DNA of 64,000 nucleotides, from assembly GCA_014904985.1 (NCBI GenBank), contig MU128932.1, forward strand, positions 23,415 through 87,414, given 5' to 3'. Each line of letters opens with the position of its first letter. Position 1 is the first letter of the stretch. Below the pieces are notes generated by a model. The model made no database searches and was not told the DNA's origin. It worked only from the letters and a program-made list of their open reading frames with translations. The position numbers and the translations under genes were made by a program. Shown piece by piece: positions 58,151 through 64,000 of this stretch. This DNA is from Hydnum rufescens UP504. Taxonomy: Eukaryota; Basidiomycota; Agaricomycetes; Cantharellales; Hydnaceae.

Positions 58151-59604
58151 TCAATCACTGATGACCCTGAGATATCCTTCCTTCACCAACTGTTCGCCCA
58201 GTTCCCTGATCGAGGACTCGAAGGTGTGATACCTGAAGTTGGGCCACAGCTTGGCCGCCTTCTCGTTCGAGGTAATCGTGGGCACCTTGTTTCTTCCACC
58301 ACCCCTTGTGATCTTTCCTGGGGCATTGACATTCGGGAATCCAGCGCTGTTGAATATGTCGTAGATATCCTGCCACGAGAATTCACCTGCATTCGATAGA
58401 AAGAAAACCGCTCATGAAGAAATTAACAGAGCGGGTTGCATGAATGTGCACTCGCCGTTAGTGATTAACACTCGCTCGCCACCGACATCCGGGTGTTCGA
58501 GGGCCAATATATGGATATTGGCTGTATCGCGGACCTCGACAAAGTTGCCAAATTGACCCCCGGACGTATCTGGATGTTTCAGAACAAAGTCAAGGAGCAG
58601 CCCAGGGGTGCTACCGAAAGCAGGTTTCCTCGGCTGATGTATGCAAGTGCAGCGTCAGCTCCATGATTTATTTTTCTCTTTGAATGGCAACAGGTTAGCT
58701 TGACGAACCTGATGGATGTACGGACCCAAAACATAGGGTGGAAGTATGGTGACGAGATCCCACGATGGTTTGTGTTCTTTAACCCATGCCCACGAACGCT
58801 GTTCCGCGTAGGTCTTACTAGCGGCATACACAAGCGGAGGGTGGGCATCCTTTCCCCGAGTCTCGACCTCCGCAGTAGCCCGCGTATTCCACACCGTCTA
58901 AGTGTTCATGAATCCATAAGCTCCATTGACTCGGATCCAGCGGATAACTGACTGAATCACGCAGAAACCTAACTCACCTCATCCCGGACCGGCTTTCCAT
59001 CTCTAACGATAGCGTCGCCGATCGCGGCACCGGAGGAGGTGAGCACCACACGCTTTACGTTCTTTCCATGCTTGTGCGCGCTTTCTAAGATCCCTAGAGC
59101 GCCTCGACTCGCGGGGCGCAGAACCGCTTTTGGGTGGAAATGCGGGAGAGATGTGATGACTAAACGTGCTGATGCATTCAAGGGATTTTCTTTACCTTCC
59201 GGGTCATTCCCCTTGAATATCACGGGCGAGGCGGCATGAATAATAGCGTCCATGTTTTTCACGACATCGTCGTATGCACCATCCTGAACATAATGCGTGA
59301 GTCTTTTTGTTTTGGGAAGATACTCTTACAATACGACACCTTCTCGATGTCCGGGACGATGACGTAGGCGACTTTCCCGTGATATTCGGGGAATCGATTG
59401 ACAAGGAACTTTCCTTGCGCTTCAGTCCGGACACTGAGGAAGACCATGACGAATTAGGTTCCCTGAGCCCGAGCATAAACTACCAGCAAAGACTTACGCG
59501 GCAACGACGGAGTATCCACGATCGACGGCACTCTTCACGATCCAGGCGCCGATGAAGCCGGATCCCCCGGTGATAAGCACTGTTCCAGAAGTGATAGCTA
59601 CCAT
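58151..59604 (-). CDS. Reductase R3, Gre2/dihydroflavonol-reductase type (intact)
   Basis: Start MVAITSGTVLITGGSGFIGA (59,604), then SVRTEAQGKFLVNRFPEYHG, DGAYDDVVKNMDAIIHAASP, an intron starting GTAAAG, AVLRPASRGALGILESAHKH, VVLTSSGAAIGD, VYAASKTYAEQRSWAWVKEH, PPYVLGPYIHQ, an intron, PRKPAFGSTPGLLLDFVLKH, VEVRDTANIHILALEHPDVG, FSWQDIYDIFNSAGFPNVNA and LGEQLVKEGYLRVISD (stop 58,151). All junctions are GT-AG. The catalytic Ser, Tyr and Lys and the TGGSGFIG loop are present, so this is the best candidate for an active enzyme in the array. The substrate is unknown; the family covers ketones, aldehydes and methylglyoxal. Confidence 0.87.
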
Positions 59605-61200
59605 ATGCGACACTAAGAGGACAGAAAGGTCTAAGAGAGGCCTAGCGAAACCCAACCCCCCCTCCCCATTTTATAGCTTGTCGGTAATGTCGATCTATAA
59701 TTCGGACCCATTTTTGTCCAAATTCCGGGAGGAAGACAAACACTGACGTCGTTCTTGCCAACTCGGCTGATCCGGGGGGCGGCACCCCGTATCTTGCGGC
59801 AGTGGCATCACTCAATACACCGCCGCCAGTGAGCTCCCATATTTCCCTATTTGACCTTTCCTCCTGGTATCTCTTTCTGAATTCCTTTATACAGGTGCAA
59901 TAGCTATCCCTCGCTAAAGAAGATGAAATCGTATGTAATCAGAATGACAGACTCATTTCTGCCAGGAAGAATGCCAAATATACCCCGTCATACCGCGTAA
60001 AGCCCCACCTTGAGGTACCATGTGGGACTTGATAATTTATCAACAGTGCGACAAGGGCGAGACGCCGGGAAGGGCAATAGGGCAGATGCAATACCATTCC
60101 AAAGAGTCCATAAGAGAGGCACTGGAGAATGTGATAATAGCTTTGTAGACCAATGACTAATAAATCTCGCAATGCTAACAATCCTTGACTGGTGACCGTG
60201 TATGAGAGATTTTCCTTGATGACACCTGGTGGCTGAGCTTCGCTCAGTCCGATATCAACGGCCGAGAGTGGGAAGGGATGCCGAGAGCAGATTGTGTGCA
60301 TTGCGCAGAGTGCAAGTGGCCTCGCGTGAGAAAGCTGGATATCAGCTTCTACTAATGAGGCACCTATGGACTGTGGAGGAGGCTGAGGTAATAAGTCTAT
60401 GTAATCCAACCATCAATGACTCTGTGTTTTTAGGCAATAGAAAAGGGTGGACCCTGGGTAGAAAAAATTGCAGGTGAGCACACGTGCTGTGTGGATCGAG
60501 GGGACTGGTGGGAACAACTCGCTTAATTCAATGCACTATGCTTATCAAGTTCTGGAGCTAGTGCTCTTGCCTTCCATCGAGCTCAGGAAATATTTAACCC
60601 GCACGGCATGTGCAAGGCTGTCCTAGGTGCTTTATAAGCCGTAGGCACCTCGAAGCGCAGTGATATAAAAGGAGACCAGTTCACCTGAGATTTTCTAATC
60701 AAACTTTCTGCCCCTCCGTGGCTTGGGCGTTTATTTAATTAAACCTCACATTCATCTCGGGTATATTTGCGTGCCTTGCAAAAGCCTTGAATCCAGAACC
60801 CATGCTCCAGTATTGTATATAATAAATCTTTCCTAACCCCACGACTAGTATGTATCTGATAGTGTCAATATCCAAATATGATGCACATCGAGCGCGTATC
60901 AAATGCACTTCCTTCATCTCTTTCCGGCTGGAAATTGCTCTGTCCGTCGCTAGCACGACCCAGCCGAGCGACACATCAAATTCACACATATTTAGTCTCG
61001 CACACGACCATACCGGCGGTTTTTTCACCGAAACCCAAGGTGACGCGCAGAATGAGTGTGGGAGACCCTGGAACAGACCAAGGATATAGACAATCAACTC
61101 CAACGAGTTGATTACATCAAAAAAGTGACAATTGAACAAAAAAGAAAGAAAAGGAAAGGAAAATATGAACAAGGCGCTGAGCGTCTACCATATCCAATTT
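59605..61200. other. Spacer between reductases R3 and R4
   Basis: No supported gene. Minus-strand frames of 156 codons (59,939-60,409) and 145 codons (60,735-61,172) are open but rich in hydrophobic runs and lack any known motif or splice context. I treat them as chance frames. Confidence 0.45.
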
Positions 61201-62668
61201 AATCACGGACGGCAGTAAGATATCCATCCTTCACCAACTGTTCACTCAGTTCTCTGATCGACGTCTCGAACGTGTGATCCCTGAAATCGGGCCACAGCTT
61301 GAATGCCTTCGCGGTCGAGCTAGCACTGGGCGCCTTTTCCAGCACCCCTCGTCGACTTCCCAGGTGCATTTATATTTGGAATACCGCACTGTTGAATATG
61401 TCGTAGACGTCTTTCCCCGCGAATGGATCTGGGGCCACACACACGATGGAGGGACGGTTCATAAAGAAGATATTTAACACGCCGCCGGGCCACGCGGATC
61501 CCGGGATGAGTGACCTGTATCGATGAGCGCCCGCTCGCCACCGACATCCGGGTGTTCGAGAGCCAATATATGGATATTAGCCGTGTCCCGGACCTCGGCA
61601 GAGCTGCCAAAGCAAGCACCGGACGTATCGGGTCGGTCTAGAACATATTCAAGCAGGATTCCAGGACTGCTCCCAAAGAAGGGCTTCCCTGGCTGACGGA
61701 TGCGAGTTCACATATAACCACCCATCAGTTCCCATAACTCAAATTTTTTTTCGTTTAACGAACCTGATGGATGTACGGGCCCCAAATATAGGGCGGAAGT
61801 AATGTGACGAGATCCCAGGACGGTTTATGTTCTTTGACCCACACCCACGAAGATTGTTAGCATATGTCTTACTAGCGGCATAAACAACCACAGGGCCGGC
61901 ACCCTTTCCCCGAGCCTCGACCTCGGTAGTAGCCCGCGGATTCCACACCGTCTTAGTATATGCATAAATTCATGACGTCGCATTAACTCGGATCGAAGGG
62001 ATGACTAAGTGAGCTACAAAGTAACTCAACGCACCTCATCACGGACTGGCTTTCCGTCTCTAACGATAGCGTCACCGATTGCAGTACTACAGGATGTAAG
62101 CACCACACGCTTCAGGTTCTTTCCATATTTGTGCGCGCTTTCTAAAATCCCTAGAGCACCACGAATCGTTGGGCGCAGAACCGCTTTCGGGTGGAAATCC
62201 GGGAGAGATTCGATGACCAGACTTACTGGGGCGTGCAGATATTGTGAACGTTATCTTCGGATTCATTCCCCTGAATATCACAGGCGAGGCGGCATGGATG
62301 ATAGCATCCACATGTTTCACGACCTCATTGTATGCACCTTCCTAAAGATCATGTATGGGTCATTTTGTTTTGAGAAGATGCTCTTCGTAGGATCAACGCT
62401 TTATGGTACCTTCTCGATGACGGGGACAAGGACGTAGGACTTTTCCATGGTATTCGGGAATCGATTGAAAAGGAACCCTTCTTGGGTATCAATCCGGACA
62501 CTGAACAAGACCCTAACACATGAGATCGGACCCCTGTTCCCAAGCATAAACCAAAGACTTACGCAGCGACGACGGAGTATCCACGGTCAACTGCTCTTTT
62601 CACGACCCAGGCGCCGATGCAGCTGGATCCTCCTGTGACCAGCAGCGTTCCCGAACTGATAGCTACGG
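61201..62668 (-). pseudogene. Reductase R4, decayed Gre2-type pseudogene
   Basis: Clearly homologous to R3 throughout, but the start codon is lost (the base triplet at the expected Met near 62,668 is not ATG). The cofactor loop reads TGGSSCIG instead of TGGSGFIG. The second exon is shifted (NRFPNTMEKS instead of NRFPEYHGKV), the VYAASKTYAN segment is followed by a frameshift, and the region after VIFRG is disrupted. Later exons (DTANIHILALEHPDVGGERA, about 61,530-61,610) are still readable. Its 3' part is duplicated in inverted orientation at 63,344-64,000. Confidence 0.82.
61313..61976 (-). repeat. Left arm of long inverted repeat
   Basis: This stretch of R4 is the reverse complement of 63,344-64,000, with a few substitutions and small indels. 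The inner edge is sharp: homology ends after CATGAC at 61,976 and begins at GTCATGAATTTATGC at 63,344. Confidence 0.85.
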
Positions 62669-63343
62669 TGTGCGATATCGAGAGGAAGGAGACCTAGTAC
62701 CTACGGTCATCACAATTTCAATTAGAAATTACATCAGTCATCTACGGTCACGTGAACTGGCTTGCCAACGGCCAGCTCTGGGGCACGGCAGTAGGATTAT
62801 TGCTATGCTGGGCATTGAGCTCAATGCATTCTGGTTACCAGGCACCAGTGCGGATTTTGGCCAACGGCCGGATGCGCGAAAACCGGAAATTCGGCACCGC
62901 CAAACGCTGGTGTTGTCGTGGACTCGGACTTAAGCCGACTTGAGCCATTCCGTTTTAAGTCAAGTCAAGCCAAGCCATTTGATTACAAATATTCGGCTTG
63001 GACTTGGCTTTGAAGGACTTGAGTTGACTTGAAGTGGACTCACTTCATTAGCAAATGTATCTGCCGTGAAATAACATGAAATTGGGCTTCATGCATAGCT
63101 AGAACACTCCACAATAGCCACGTTACTCCCCCAAGTTTCAGTCTTTTTGGGGATGTTGATCGGATTTAACAACACTTTCGGATTTTATATTTAATTTCCG
63201 CTGGAATTACTGCTAATTTCCGGCCTACCTGTTTCAGAGCGAGCACTGCCCAGATGCCTGATGGTCGGGGTGTGTGAGACACATTAGGTACTTGAGCAAG
63301 GTGGAAATATCAGATGAGAGGTTGACCTATTCGAGGTTTGCGA
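62669..63343. other. Promoter side of R4 and spacer of the inverted repeat
   Basis: No gene is called. From about 62,922 to 63,041 there is a cluster of short AAGTC, CAAGCC and GGCTTG-type repeats in both orientations. Confidence 0.5.
62922..63041. repeat. Imperfect palindrome of AAGTC/GACTT repeats
   Basis: Plus-strand runs such as AAGTCAAGTCAAGCCAAGCC are followed about 25 bp later by their approximate inverse (GGCTTGGACTTGGCTTTGAA, then GACTTGAGTTGACTTGAAG). The stretch could fold into a hairpin. It lies inside the spacer of the larger inverted repeat. Confidence 0.65.
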
Positions 63344-64000
63344 GTCATGAATTTATGCATATACTAAGACGGTGTGGAATCCGCGGGCGACTACCGAGGT
63401 CGAGGCTCGGGGAAAGGGTGCCGGCCTGTGGTTGTTTATGCGCCCAGTAAGACATATGCTAACATTTTCGTGGGTGTAGGTCAAAGAACATAAACCGTCC
63501 TGGGATCTCGTCACATATATCCGCCCTATATTTGGGGCCCGTACATCCATCAGGTTCGTTAAACGAAAAAAATTTTGAGTTATGGGACTGATGGGTGGTT
63601 ATATGTGAACTCGCATCCGTCAGCCAGGGAAGCCTTCTTTGGGAGCAGTCCTGGAATCCTGCTTGAATATGTTCTGAACCGACCCGATACGTCCGGTGCC
63701 TGCTTTGGCAGCTCTGCCGAGGTCCGGGACACGGCTAATATCCATATATTGGCTCTCGAACACCCGGATGTCGGTGGCGAGCGGGCGCTCATCGATAACG
63801 GTCACTCATCCCGGGATCCGCGTGGCCCGGCGGCGTGTTAAATATCTTCTTTATGAACCGTCCTCCATCGTGTGTGTGGCCCGATCCATTCGCGGGGAAA
63901 GACGTCTACGACATATTCAACAGTGCGGTATTCCAAATATAAATGCACCTGGGAAGTCGACGAGGGGTGCTGGAAAAGGCGCCCAGTGCTAGCTCGAACC
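63344..64000 (+). pseudogene. Inverted reductase fragment R5 (right arm)
   Basis: Plus-strand sequence repeats the middle and 3' exons of R4 (63,370-64,000): the TVWN-type start, AASKTYA-like segment with a frame break, GSSPGILLEYVLNRPDTSGA, DTANIHILALEHPDVGGERA, then the last-exon start. Its frame is interrupted like that of R4, so the copy was made from an already decaying gene or decayed alike. It runs off the window end. Confidence 0.8.

Noticed and set aside
58620..58700. Apparent frameshift in reductase R3 after PYIHQ
   Set aside because: An intron beginning GTTCGTC and ending CATCAG removes the discrepant bases and joins PYIHQ to PRKPAFGSTPG. R1, R2 and R4 have the same intron position.
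59939..61172. 156- and 145-codon minus-strand frames between R3 and R4
   Set aside because: No motif, no splice context and a composition biased to hydrophobic residues. I could not support either as a gene.

Overview
The window looks like a nuclear segment of a filamentous basidiomycete. Genes are split by many short introns of about 50-75 bp with GT-AG ends and CTAAT/CTGAC-like branch sites. Conserved eukaryotic housekeeping genes (BAP31, TFIIE-beta, 5-formyl-THF cyclo-ligase, PDAP1, PPR protein) sit beside expanded TKL-type kinases, Hsp70-like proteins and Gre2-like reductases. That mix is typical of Agaricomycetes; a Rhizoctonia/Ceratobasidium-type fungus would fit, but this is inference without any database search.

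Region 1 (1 to about 27,511) is a tandem array of four large units in A-B-A'-B' order (A about 1-5,490; B 5,491-12,800; A' 12,802-20,740; B' 20,741-27,190) plus a stub of a fifth. Each unit carries one minus-strand gene: an unrecognised N-terminal domain, a Pro/Ser/Thr-rich linker and a protein kinase domain. Only the copy in unit B (9,619-11,720) reads through with consistent splicing to 601 residues. The copies in A, A' and B' have frameshifts. In A' the 5' half is also inverted, duplicated and interrupted by foreign sequence next to a 25-N assembly gap.

Region 2 (27,512-30,849) is gene-poor. It has one two-exon hypothetical gene and a 23-bp near-perfect hairpin.

Region 3 (30,850-43,935) is a compact core block: SDR oxidoreductase (+), BAP31 (-), TFIIE-beta (+), a 999-residue PPR protein (-), 5-formyl-THF cyclo-ligase (+), PDAP1-like phosphoprotein (-) and a dynamin-family GTPase (-). 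BAP31/TFIIE-beta and PPR/cyclo-ligase are head-to-head pairs with very short shared promoters (103 and 203 bp).

Region 4 (43,936-52,473) holds an HSPA12-like Hsp70 protein, a three-exon gene of a family I do not recognise with a conserved-looking NCY motif, and a small upstream gene, separated by stretches I cannot resolve.

Region 5 (52,474-64,000) is a second tandem array, of NAD(P)-dependent Gre2/dihydroflavonol-reductase-like genes on the minus strand. R1 and R3 look intact. R2 carries two small indels. R4 is a pseudogene. A fifth fragment lies in reverse orientation and forms, with R4, a long inverted repeat with arms of at least 650 bp that runs off the window end.

The window therefore combines a stable housekeeping core with two actively duplicating and decaying gene families on either side.
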